A DNA stretch of 12,049 nt from Euryarchaeota archaeon UBA124 (GTDB taxonomy: Archaea; Thermoplasmatota; Poseidoniia; Poseidoniales; Poseidoniaceae): the NCBI GenBank assembly GCA_002502215.1, contig DAPT01000108.1, positions 1-12,049 on the forward strand. Reading direction: 5' to 3'. The notes beneath the pieces are model-generated. The model was given only the letters and a program-made list of their open reading frames with translations, was not told the DNA's origin and ran no database searches. The position numbers and the translations under genes are program-made. Below, in pieces: positions 1 to 6,102 of this stretch. Each line of letters begins with the position of its first letter. Position 1 is the first letter of the stretch.

Positions 1-1
1 C

Positions 2-325
2 CATGAGGCTGGTAATGCCGTTGGTGAATTGGCTTGGCCAATGCCACTTCTTCCAGCATTTGAAAAGGAAATGACCGATTCCAAGATTGCTGATACACGC
101 AACCTTGGCGCAGGGCGATGGGGTGGAGCAAACACCGCTGCAGCGTTCCTCAAGCAATTCGTTCCAAATCGAAACTACGACGAAGACGGTGAACAAATCA
201 CGTGGGCACACATGGACATAGCTGGAACCTATTGGGGTGCCAAGACCAACACGATGGTTGGCAACGGTGCAACCGGAATCCATGTTCGTACAATGTACCA
301 TCTCATAACAAACTGGAACAACTGA
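2..325 (+). CDS. pepA: Leucyl aminopeptidase (cytosol aminopeptidase, peptidase family M17), C-terminal fragment
   Basis: This is the last 107 residues of a gene that begins before the window; the frame is open from base 2 to the TGA at 323-325. M17 enzymes are cytosolic metallo-aminopeptidases that remove N-terminal residues, often Leu, from peptides. The visible part aligns from memory with the end of E. coli PepA: a WPMPLLPAFEKEM stretch, then ADTRNLGAGRWGGANTAAAF (the family's glycine-rich segment followed by the ITA-like helix), then WAHMDIAGTYW and GATGIHVRTM near the C-terminus. The metal-binding NTDAEGR signature would lie upstream and cannot be seen. A charged insertion between FLKQFV and TWAHMD is slightly longer than in E. 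coli. The lipoprotein gene starts 10 bases downstream. The family call is firm; activity and metal ligands cannot be judged from this part. Confidence 0.93.
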   Translation, partial: HEAGNAVGELAWPMPLLPAFEKEMTDSKIADTRNLGAGRWGGANTAAAFLKQFVPNRNYDEDGEQITWAHMDIAGTYWGAKTNTMVGNGATGIHVRTMYHLITNWNN

Positions 326-335
326 ATGTGATGGT

Positions 336-1073
336 ATGCGACAGACTGTTCTTTTTGCTGGAATTGTCTGCTTGTTGCTCAGTTCTGGATGTCTGGGTCT
401 TGTCTCCAATGAGGAAATTCAAACAAAGCTGGTTGTCGATGTCGATCAAAGCACCCAACTCATCGAAACATCCTACGAGCAGGGTGAAATGATTTCATCC
501 TCAACCGCCACATTTACCTTTGATTTCTCGCAAACTGTCACAGACGTATCTGTTCGCACGTACGGAGTCGACATCGACGATGGTCGCTCGTTCGCCATAG
601 ATGCAAGCGAACAAGAGACAATTTCGCTCGACTTTGAACGACATGGAATCTACATCGTTACTGCCTACGCAATTGATTCACAGGACATCAGGGTGCAAGA
701 ACTTCACACCCTCGTTATTGAACAAGTGATCACTTGGACAGAAGAAAACACAGGAAACCCTGAATCCATGTTTTTTGAAGCCAATCCAGGAAATGATGGC
801 CCTCATCCTTCCTATTTCGTTCTCAATTCAACGGTCAGCAACCCTGCTCCTTTCTTTGAAGTCAATGGACAAGATGTTGACTTGGAATGGGCTGTCCTCA
901 ACATTGACGGTCAATGCTTGGGCCATCGAGAAATAATTGAAAACGGTGATTCCTTCACGTGGAATACGATGCATTTCGCTCCAGTTGAAATGCATGAAAT
1001 TGAGTTAACCATTCGTGAAGGGCAAGATTCCATCGATGTGAACCAAAGGCTGGAAATACGGTACATGGCGTAA
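336..1073 (+). CDS. Putative secreted lipoprotein of unknown function
   Basis: The 245-residue product starts MRQTVLFAGIVCLLLSSGC: a short basic N-terminus, a hydrophobic core and a lipobox-like LSSGC with Cys19, so export and lipid anchoring at that cysteine are likely. The mature part has no further membrane segment, is rich in acidic residues and beta-prone stretches, and has two regions (roughly residues 55-130 and 150-245) that read like Ig- or PKD-like beta sandwiches, although no family was recognised. The second half contains an NSTVSNPAPFFEVNG segment and ends in ELTIREGQDSIDVNQRLEIR, resembling the last strands of such a domain. The start is 10 bases after the aminopeptidase stop with only a weak GTGATGG upstream; a TATA-like CATAAC at 304-309 could give a leaderless transcript. 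A role in cell-surface binding is only a guess. Confidence 0.7.
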   Translation: MRQTVLFAGIVCLLLSSGCLGLVSNEEIQTKLVVDVDQSTQLIETSYEQGEMISSSTATFTFDFSQTVTDVSVRTYGVDIDDGRSFAIDASEQETISLDFERHGIYIVTAYAIDSQDIRVQELHTLVIEQVITWTEENTGNPESMFFEANPGNDGPHPSYFVLNSTVSNPAPFFEVNGQDVDLEWAVLNIDGQCLGHREIIENGDSFTWNTMHFAPVEMHEIELTIREGQDSIDVNQRLEIRYMA

Positions 1074-1147
1074 GTTCCCTCAATGCTAAACAGAGAACTG
1101 AGAAAGACTTAGTATTGTCTTCTCCTTCATCAAGAACAGGTGAAATC

Positions 1148-1615
1148 ATGATCCATATTGACGATGTTGAGAAAGCACAGCGAGAATGGGGAGAAGGAAT
1201 CGTAAAAATGGCATCAGCCCACAGCAAAGGCGAAGATTACATTGGGCTTGCTGTAAATCACATTGAGCGTCTCTATGCATACGATTTGGGCGAGGTTCTG
1301 TTCAAACCAACCATGGCCTCAGTGGACCAGTTCCGACCTACCTTTGAAGGCGCACTCTCGTACTTTGTCGCATCAAACGGTGCTTGCGAAGAAGACAATG
1401 GTTTTGCAATCAAAGGATGGACTGACGTCCGATTCGAAAATGCTGGCTTTACTGTCAACCAAACCAATGCTACAGCCATGGGCAACTACTTCTTTACTGG
1501 ACCAGATGGAAATGAAACAAAGGTCGAGTACACCTTTGGATACGTTCTTGATGGCGCTGGAAGGCTTCGAATCAATCTCCATCATTCGTCACTGCCTGCT
1601 TCAAATGACGCCTAA
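1148..1615 (+). CDS. Small NTF2/SnoaL-like fold protein
   Basis: The product is 155 residues from the ATG at 1148, chosen because AGGTGA (1138-1143) lies four bases upstream; an in-frame TTG at 1115 would add 11 residues with no such site. The protein has the size and layout of an NTF2-like cone fold: N-terminal helices (residues 4-45) followed by a curved sheet. Conserved-looking blocks are LFKPTMASVDQFRPTFEGAL (51-70), GFAIKGWTDVRFENAGF (85-101), AMGNYFF (110-116), KVEYTFGYV (125-133) and the closing RINLHHSSLP (141-150). From memory these blocks occur in a bacterial family often labelled SnoaL-like or, misleadingly, phosphoribosyl-AMP cyclohydrolase; none of the HisI metal-ligand cysteine pattern is seen here. 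The paired His in LHHSS is a candidate active-site feature. Substrate and pathway are unknown. The gene is convergent with the acetyltransferase, 19 bases away. Confidence 0.7.
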   Translation: MIHIDDVEKAQREWGEGIVKMASAHSKGEDYIGLAVNHIERLYAYDLGEVLFKPTMASVDQFRPTFEGALSYFVASNGACEEDNGFAIKGWTDVRFENAGFTVNQTNATAMGNYFFTGPDGNETKVEYTFGYVLDGAGRLRINLHHSSLPASNDA

Positions 1616-1634
1616 TGTGATGAGGTCATTGTCG

Positions 1635-2108
1635 TTACTTTCTCATCAGCATCGTTACGGATTTCTCATTGTGATGGAGAACGCCGACTTGTTCAAAATT
1701 AAATCGTTCGTGGAATCGAATGGAGCCTGGATTTGGAGGATTGAGATTAACCTCTGCTGCAATTGGTATGTTCTTTTCTTTTGAATAAGCAACAACGGTC
1801 TCGTACAGTTTTGTACCAACGCCTTGATTTCTTTGTAACGTAGAGACCGCAATTCGATCCACGTAAACAAACGCATTGTAATGATCATTAAACCACTGAT
1901 AGTTGAGACTGCCATAACGTGTCCCCGGAGGCAAACAGATGACAAATCCGAGCAGTTCATTGCCATCAAACATACCAACAGACAGTGATGAGAACTGAAG
2001 CAAATCTGATACTTCTTGTTCAGAAACCCGACCTGTACCAGGCAGCCCTTGCTCATTGATGGCCCAGATTGCCTCAATGTTTGCCGTCGCAAGATTGCGT
2101 ATCTCCAT
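1635..2108 (-). CDS. GNAT-family N-acetyltransferase (COG3818-like)
   Basis: The 157-residue product is a single GNAT domain, which transfers an acetyl group from acetyl-CoA to an amine. The acetyl-CoA-binding motif A is clear: VDRIAVSTLQRNQGVGTKLY (residues 83-102) holds the Q/R-x-x-G-x-G/A core as QRNQGVGT. It is followed by AAEVNLNPPNPGSIRFHERF (117-136), which matches, from memory, the EVNLDPPNPGSLAFH block of the COG3818 group of predicted acetyltransferases. Strand 4 is represented by LLGFVICLPPG (52-62). The substrate is unknown. ATG at 2106-2108 was chosen because a TATA-like AATATACC lies about 25 bases upstream on this strand, fitting a leaderless message; no convincing ribosome site is present. 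It lies 36 bases after the membrane protein gene on the same strand but seems able to start its own transcript. Confidence 0.85.
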   Translation of the reverse strand: MEIRNLATANIEAIWAINEQGLPGTGRVSEQEVSDLLQFSSLSVGMFDGNELLGFVICLPPGTRYGSLNYQWFNDHYNAFVYVDRIAVSTLQRNQGVGTKLYETVVAYSKEKNIPIAAEVNLNPPNPGSIRFHERFNFEQVGVLHHNEKSVTMLMRK

Positions 2109-2128
2109 GGAAAACCTTCAGAGCAGGA

Positions 2129-2137
2129 GGTATATTG
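2129..2137 (-). promoter_or_regulatory. TATA-like box for the GNAT gene
   Basis: Read on the minus strand this is CAATATACC, centred about 25 bases before the ATG at 2108. That is the usual distance from an archaeal TATA box to the transcription start, so transcription would begin at or near the start codon and give a leaderless message. It lies between two minus-strand genes only 36 bases apart, implying the second gene can be transcribed separately. Found by eye; not tested against a model. Confidence 0.45.
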
Positions 2138-2144
2138 TCATGCA

Positions 2145-3317
2145 TTACCAGCCATCTACCTGAAACCAACCAATGAGTATCCCGAAGATAATAATCCAAA
2201 ACGTTAACGGAATGGCATACATTGCTCCGATGGCTCGACGATGTTTATTTTTCGAATGGTACCTGATCGTCAGTATAAGGGAAATCATGAGGAGAAAAGA
2301 AATCGGAGGACCGTCGTCTAAATCGCCAAAAAAGCGGATGATTGCTAAGAAATACCCAATAAACCCGTAGCCGATGGAAAAGAGCAGATGAAGTCCAAAT
2401 CCTTTCAAGAATTCAAGACCATAGCGGATGATACCAACCACAAAACCAACAATTGGCAGCATTATTCCAAGGAACAATGCATCATCATCGCCTCCATCCA
2501 TCACTGAATTAAGCACGACAAGGTAGTAAACTACGGGAAAATAAAACAAAACCAACATAGCAGGCTTGATTGCTTCTTCCGACACTATGGTCGTTTCATT
2601 GCCGGAGAACACACGTTCTGGGAGTTTGATGGCTTTTGGATCGAGAATCAAGCCAGCGAATCCTGCTAACCAAAATCCAAAACAATCGAAGAATAAGTTG
2701 AATTCCCAATAGTCAGCGGAGAATTCCATTTTGATGTACACCAATTGTACGGCCATGATGAGAAAATATCCTCCGTAAAACAACGTTACCTTACGAAAGA
2801 ACATATCGTCCTTTTCTCGATTTATCCAACAAAACACGAGGGTTCCAACGAACACAAACGGCATCAACTCACGCATCATGAACAAAACAAATAACGGTCC
2901 TACCAAATTCGCAACATCACCCCAGATCTCAAATCTGAAGAAGAAATTCAACATCTCTACTAAACCGATTCCACCCTCGAATGAAAATTCGCTGTGCGTA
3001 AGATAGTCCCAAAGATTGTTGTGGTAATTGTCATCAATACCTCGTGAAAGGAAAACATCTGGTCCCCAAAAAATCGTCCAATTAAACCAATACTGATAAC
3101 CCCAATTAAGGAACATCGAAATGAGAACAACGAATGCTGCTGTCTTTATCCTCCTATCTCGTTCGGTTGAAATGGGGAAAGCCTGCTGAACATCTTGCGC
3201 AGCGTTTGGGATGGGCTGTGTTTCAACAGCAAACTTCTCCTCAGTCTGCATGGGATTAATGACAACCGATGCAGGCTTCATCTTACCTTCACCCCGATTT
3301 TCCTCGCCTGCATCCAT
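2145..3317 (-). CDS. Multi-pass integral membrane protein of unknown function
   Basis: The 390-residue product was not recognised as a known family. The first ~55 residues are polar and predicted cytoplasmic, ending in a basic ERDRRIK that precedes the first hydrophobic helix (about 58-75). About eight further hydrophobic segments follow, near residues 136-165 (possibly two), 174-195, 206-226, 251-271, 280-298, 306-328, 338-352 and 364-386. Loops are rich in Asp, Phe, Tyr and Trp (for example GGDDDALF and GDLDDGPP), and a basic SKNKHRR precedes the last helix. No transporter, protease or kinase motif was seen. The ATG at 3315-3317 is favoured because a TATA-like box (3338-3346) sits about 25 bases upstream; an in-frame ATG at residue 13 has GGTGA seven bases before it and is the alternative. 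The gene is divergent from the heat-shock protein gene and shares its promoter region. Confidence 0.75.
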   Translation of the reverse strand: MDAGEENRGEGKMKPASVVINPMQTEEKFAVETQPIPNAAQDVQQAFPISTERDRRIKTAAFVVLISMFLNWGYQYWFNWTIFWGPDVFLSRGIDDNYHNNLWDYLTHSEFSFEGGIGLVEMLNFFFRFEIWGDVANLVGPLFVLFMMRELMPFVFVGTLVFCWINREKDDMFFRKVTLFYGGYFLIMAVQLVYIKMEFSADYWEFNLFFDCFGFWLAGFAGLILDPKAIKLPERVFSGNETTIVSEEAIKPAMLVLFYFPVVYYLVVLNSVMDGGDDDALFLGIMLPIVGFVVGIIRYGLEFLKGFGLHLLFSIGYGFIGYFLAIIRFFGDLDDGPPISFLLMISLILTIRYHSKNKHRRAIGAMYAIPLTFWIIIFGILIGWFQVDGW

Positions 3318-3337
3318 AATTGTGCACTAAAATCTAC

Positions 3338-3346
3338 ATCATAAAC
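3338..3346 (-). promoter_or_regulatory. TATA-like box for the membrane protein gene
   Basis: The minus-strand reading is TTTATGATG, centred about 25 bases before the ATG at 3317. The position supports a leaderless start there rather than at the internal Met13. A seven-base inverted pair (TTGTGCA at 3320-3326 and TGCACAA at 3355-3361) brackets the box. Confidence 0.45.
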
Positions 3347-3359
3347 TCATACCCTGCAC

Positions 3360-3394
3360 AAATCCGTTGCTTCGGATTTCAGCGGATTGCTTCG
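3360..3394. repeat. Phased CGGATT / TTGCTTCG repeat cluster in the divergent promoter region
   Basis: AAATCCG (3360-3366) and CGGATTT (3373-3379) form a perfect 7-base inverted repeat around TTGCTT. A second direct CGGATT follows at 3383-3388, exactly 10 bases after the first, and TTGCTTCG occurs at 3367-3374 and again at 3387-3394, 20 bases apart. Spacing by one and two helical turns suggests binding of a regulator on one face of the DNA. The cluster lies between divergent genes, upstream of both, so it is not placed to act as a terminator for either. It is about 40-75 bases upstream of both predicted transcription starts. Confidence 0.55.
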
Positions 3395-3402
3395 AAAGTT
3401 AG

Positions 3403-3413
3403 GTTCATATACC
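3403..3413 (+). promoter_or_regulatory. TATA-like box for the small heat-shock protein and dnaK unit
   Basis: The sequence is GTTCATATACC. A start about 25 bases downstream would fall near 3434, giving a leader of roughly 28 bases that contains the GGTGA ribosome site (3453-3457), five bases before the ATG. An AGGTT element (3401-3405), matching one arm of the palindrome at 3434-3446, overlaps the upstream edge, where the TFB recognition element would be. Confidence 0.45.
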
Positions 3414-3433
3414 ACACCACACTCAGGACTATG

Positions 3434-3446
3434 TAACCTCAGGTTA
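3434..3446. promoter_or_regulatory. 13-base palindrome TAACCTCAGGTTA at the predicted start of the chaperone transcript (putative operator)
   Basis: TAACCT and AGGTTA are exact inverted arms around a central C. The site coincides with the transcription start predicted from the TATA-like box at 3403-3413, which is a common place for an archaeal repressor to block RNA polymerase. An extra AGGTT half-site lies at 3401-3405 beside the TATA box. By eye no second full copy was found in the window. The binding protein is not known; archaeal heat-shock repressors such as Phr act in this way at similar positions, but their site sequence is different. Confidence 0.5.
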
Positions 3447-3462
3447 AGTAGTGGTGAATTGA

Positions 3463-4161
3463 ATGGCTGGCGATGACTGGGAAGAGAAGATGCTGGACCA
3501 ACTCGAACGTCTTCTTTCGAACATGGGCATGAACATGTCAAGAGAGCAGCTCCGAGCCCTACTCCAACAATTTCGCTCGCAGTTTGAGAAGATGGGAATC
3601 GATGAAGAACGAATCGCAAAAGGCGATGTAAACTTCAATTTCGACCTCAGCAATCTGAAGAATTTCTTCCAACCAGGTATGGATTTCAATGAGCTGTTCA
3701 AGAACATGGGTGTCGACGTTCGTGTCGACGCCTCGCCTGTAGAGATCAAAACGCCTGATGGCGACGAGAAAGACGACATGGTGCTACCGGCAGACGATGT
3801 TTATTTGGAAGGCTGGAACATGACCATCACCGTTGACTTTGCAAAGAAAGAGTTGGAGCAAGATCAAGTTGAGTTGAATCTCATCGATGGCGGAATGCTC
3901 GTCGAGGTTCATCGAACCACGCAACTCGCCCCCATTGCACGAATCGAACTCCCACATGCTTGCGAGGACGTTGTTGACTTCACACTCAACAACGGCATCC
4001 TCGATATTACGCTGCGATTAATTCCACCTGAGGATGCCTTCGCAGCACTACCACCATCGGAAGATGGTGACGATACCATTCCCCTGAGCGGCGACATCGC
4101 CATCGACTTAGCAGACGATGATGACGACGACGACGATGATGGAGGAATACCAATTCTATGA
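3463..4161 (+). CDS. Small heat-shock protein (Hsp20/alpha-crystallin-like) with a poly-Asp C-terminal tail
   Basis: The 232-residue product is likely an ATP-independent holdase that binds unfolding proteins and passes them to DnaK, encoded next door. Residues 1-85 are mostly helical and Met-rich (SNMGMNM, PGMDFNELFKNMGVDV), typical of a variable sHSP N-terminal arm. Residues ~112-186 look like a diverged alpha-crystallin domain: VYLEGWNMTITVDF, then GGMLVEVHRTT, IARIELP (158-164) and NNGILDITLRL (176-186), the last matching the family's NGVLxI strand. The tail is long and acidic, with nine consecutive Asp (218-226), and ends in IPIL, containing an I-x-I motif (229-231) of the kind that docks neighbouring subunits in sHSP oligomers. 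GGTGA sits five bases before the ATG. dnaK follows after 16 bases, so the two are probably one transcript. The family assignment rests on motifs and context, not on close identity. Confidence 0.75.
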   Translation: MAGDDWEEKMLDQLERLLSNMGMNMSREQLRALLQQFRSQFEKMGIDEERIAKGDVNFNFDLSNLKNFFQPGMDFNELFKNMGVDVRVDASPVEIKTPDGDEKDDMVLPADDVYLEGWNMTITVDFAKKELEQDQVELNLIDGGMLVEVHRTTQLAPIARIELPHACEDVVDFTLNNGILDITLRLIPPEDAFAALPPSEDGDDTIPLSGDIAIDLADDDDDDDDDGGIPIL

Positions 4162-4177
4162 AGAGGAGATGAATAAA

Positions 4178-6064
4178 ATGAGCAAAGTAATCGGAATTGA
4201 CCTAGGAACAACCAACAGCTGTGTCGCCACCATTGAGAACGGTGAACCAATCGTAATTGCAAACGCGGAGGGTGCACGTACAACCCCCTCCGTCGTTGCT
4301 TTCAACAAAGATGGAGAGCGATTGATCGGCATTACAGCGAAGCGCCAAGCAGTCACAAACCCAGAACGTACCATGATTTCTGTCAAGCGACACATGGGGA
4401 CTGATTGGAAAACGGACATCGACGGAACTGAATACACACCTCAAGAGATCTCCGCATTCATCCTCCAGAAGTTGAAGGCTGATGCAGAGGCGTATCTTGG
4501 CCATGAAATCAAGCAAGCGGTCATAACATGTCCTGCTTACTTTACTGATGCCCAACGAAAGGCAACGAAAGATGCTGGTCGAATCGCAGGCATGGACGTC
4601 TTGCGAATCATCAATGAACCTACCGCTGCGGCTCTCGCTTACGGAGCAGACAAGGGCGAAGATCAAACAATTCTCGTCTACGATCTTGGTGGCGGAACAT
4701 TCGACGTATCCATCCTAGAAATTTACAATGTCGATGGCCAACCGCAGATCGAAGTCAAAGCAACCGCAGGTAACAACAAACTCGGTGGAGACGATTTTGA
4801 TGAGCGCATCATCGAATGGCTTGTCAGCGAATTTAAGCGAGAGACAGGTATCGATTTGTCGAAAGACAATCAAGCCATGAGTCGACTCAAGGAAGCTGCC
4901 GAAAAAGCCAAGATCGAGCTGTCAGGAACACAATCCTCACAGATTAATCTCCCCTTCATCACCATGAAGGACGGCAATCCTGAACACCTGGATATTACCA
5001 TGTCAAGAGCTCGTTTTGAAGATCTCATTGCAAAGCACATCGAGGACACGATGGCACCCACCCGGCAAGCCATGAAAGATGCTGGTGTCAAGAAGGGCGA
5101 CGTCGACAAGGTCATTCTTGTCGGTGGTTCAACCCGTGTTCCTGCAGTTCAAACCGCAATCGAAAAAGAAACTGGAAAAGCCCCTTACAAAGGAATCAAC
5201 CCTGATGAAGCCGTTGCGATGGGTGCTGCACTGCAAGCAGGAATTATCGCAGGAGATGACGAGGTTTCCGATATTCTTCTTCTCGATGTAACACCACTCA
5301 CGCTCGGAATCGAGACGCTTGGTGGTGTTACAACAACCATGATTGAGCGAAACACAACCATTCCCGCTCGACGTAGTGAAATCTTCTCGACAGCAAGCGA
5401 CAACCAACCTGCCGTTGAAATTCACGTCTTGCAAGGAGAGCGAGAGTTTGCAAAGGACAATGTTACACTTGGCCAGTTCCATTTGACGGACATCCCACCT
5501 GCTCCACGTGGCGTTCCTCAAGTTGAGGTCACCTTCGACATCGATGCCAACGGAATCGTCAACGTTAGTGCAAAAGACATGGGAACTGGCAAGGAACAGT
5601 CGATTAAGATTGAATCGCAAACATCGCTTTCAGAAGATGAAATCCAAGCAAAGATTGCTGAGGCTGAATCTTTTGCAGAGGAAGACAAGCGACGCAAGGC
5701 CAAGATTGAATTGCGAAACATGGCCGACCAGATCGTCTACCAAACGCGAAGAACACTCGATGAGAACGAGGACAAACTCGATGCTTCAGATCTCGAGCCT
5801 GTTCGTGAGAAGTTGACTGAACTCGAGGGTCTCGTTCAAGATGGTGAAGGAAAGCCAATCGACGACGAGGCAATGGATGAAGCAGCTATTCAAGCCAAAG
5901 TCAAGGAAGTGGAAGAATCCATGCACGCCATCTCATCCAAGCTGTACGAGGCTGCTGCTGCTGAAATGGCAGAGGCCGAAAACAGCGAAGGCGACGGTTC
6001 AATCAACGTTGAGGGCGATGATGTCGTCGACGCTGACTTCGAAGTCGTTGATGAAGAAGACTGA
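4178..6064 (+). CDS. dnaK: Molecular chaperone DnaK (Hsp70)
   Basis: The 628-residue product is a full-length Hsp70, an ATP-driven cytoplasmic chaperone that binds exposed hydrophobic peptides. Nucleotide-binding domain motifs are intact: phosphate-1 IGIDLGTTNS (residues 5-14), INEPTAAALAYG (145-156), phosphate-2 YDLGGGTFDVS (168-178) and adenosine LVGGSTRVP (314-322). The interdomain linker is DILLLDVTPL (365-374), followed by the beta substrate domain and a helical lid. The C-terminus DDVVDADFEVVDEED resembles the bacterial acidic tail. After KRHMGTDWKTDIDG it lacks the ~23-residue insertion of proteobacterial DnaK, so it is the Gram-positive/archaeal form. The ATG at 4178 is chosen because it gives the family-standard MSKVIGIDLG and GAGGAG (4163-4168) lies nine bases before it; ATG 4169 is possible. 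No grpE or dnaJ is adjacent in this window. Confidence 0.97.
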   Translation: MSKVIGIDLGTTNSCVATIENGEPIVIANAEGARTTPSVVAFNKDGERLIGITAKRQAVTNPERTMISVKRHMGTDWKTDIDGTEYTPQEISAFILQKLKADAEAYLGHEIKQAVITCPAYFTDAQRKATKDAGRIAGMDVLRIINEPTAAALAYGADKGEDQTILVYDLGGGTFDVSILEIYNVDGQPQIEVKATAGNNKLGGDDFDERIIEWLVSEFKRETGIDLSKDNQAMSRLKEAAEKAKIELSGTQSSQINLPFITMKDGNPEHLDITMSRARFEDLIAKHIEDTMAPTRQAMKDAGVKKGDVDKVILVGGSTRVPAVQTAIEKETGKAPYKGINPDEAVAMGAALQAGIIAGDDEVSDILLLDVTPLTLGIETLGGVTTTMIERNTTIPARRSEIFSTASDNQPAVEIHVLQGEREFAKDNVTLGQFHLTDIPPAPRGVPQVEVTFDIDANGIVNVSAKDMGTGKEQSIKIESQTSLSEDEIQAKIAEAESFAEEDKRRKAKIELRNMADQIVYQTRRTLDENEDKLDASDLEPVREKLTELEGLVQDGEGKPIDDEAMDEAAIQAKVKEVEESMHAISSKLYEAAAAEMAEAENSEGDGSINVEGDDVVDADFEVVDEED

Positions 6065-6072
6065 AACATCGC

Positions 6073-6080
6073 ACTTATGT
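6073..6080 (+). promoter_or_regulatory. TATA-like box for the thermosome gene
   Basis: ACTTATGT is centred about 26 bases before the ATG at 6103, a spacing that fits a leaderless transcript and supports that start codon over the in-frame GTG at 6079, which overlaps the box. The box forms the loop of a small inverted repeat, GCAC-TTAT-GTGC (6071-6082). It suggests that the chaperonin has its own promoter in addition to possible read-through from dnaK. Confidence 0.4.
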
Positions 6081-6102
6081 GCAAGCCACCGTTGGTTCAA
6101 CC

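Noticed and set aside
202..492. Open frame overlapping the end of the aminopeptidase and the start of the lipoprotein
   Set aside because: It overlaps two better supported genes in another frame and its product has no recognisable features.
1073..1099. AGTTC...GAACT inverted repeat after the lipoprotein gene as a terminator
   Set aside because: The stem is only five bases with a 17-base loop and no T-run follows, so chance is a sufficient explanation.
4115..4141. GAC/GAT run as a microsatellite or assembly artefact
   Set aside because: The codons are mixed, the frame stays open to a sensible IPIL end, and the following gene keeps normal spacing, so it reads as real coding sequence.
4118..4177. 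Longer dnaK product starting inside the small heat-shock protein gene at 4118
   Set aside because: The added residues are the out-of-frame translation of the poly-Asp tract; the normal Hsp70 start MSKVIGIDLG has a ribosome site in front.
6079..6102. GTG start for the thermosome subunit at 6079
   Set aside because: It overlaps the probable TATA box and adds eight residues not expected for the family; ATG 6103 gives a normal N-terminus.
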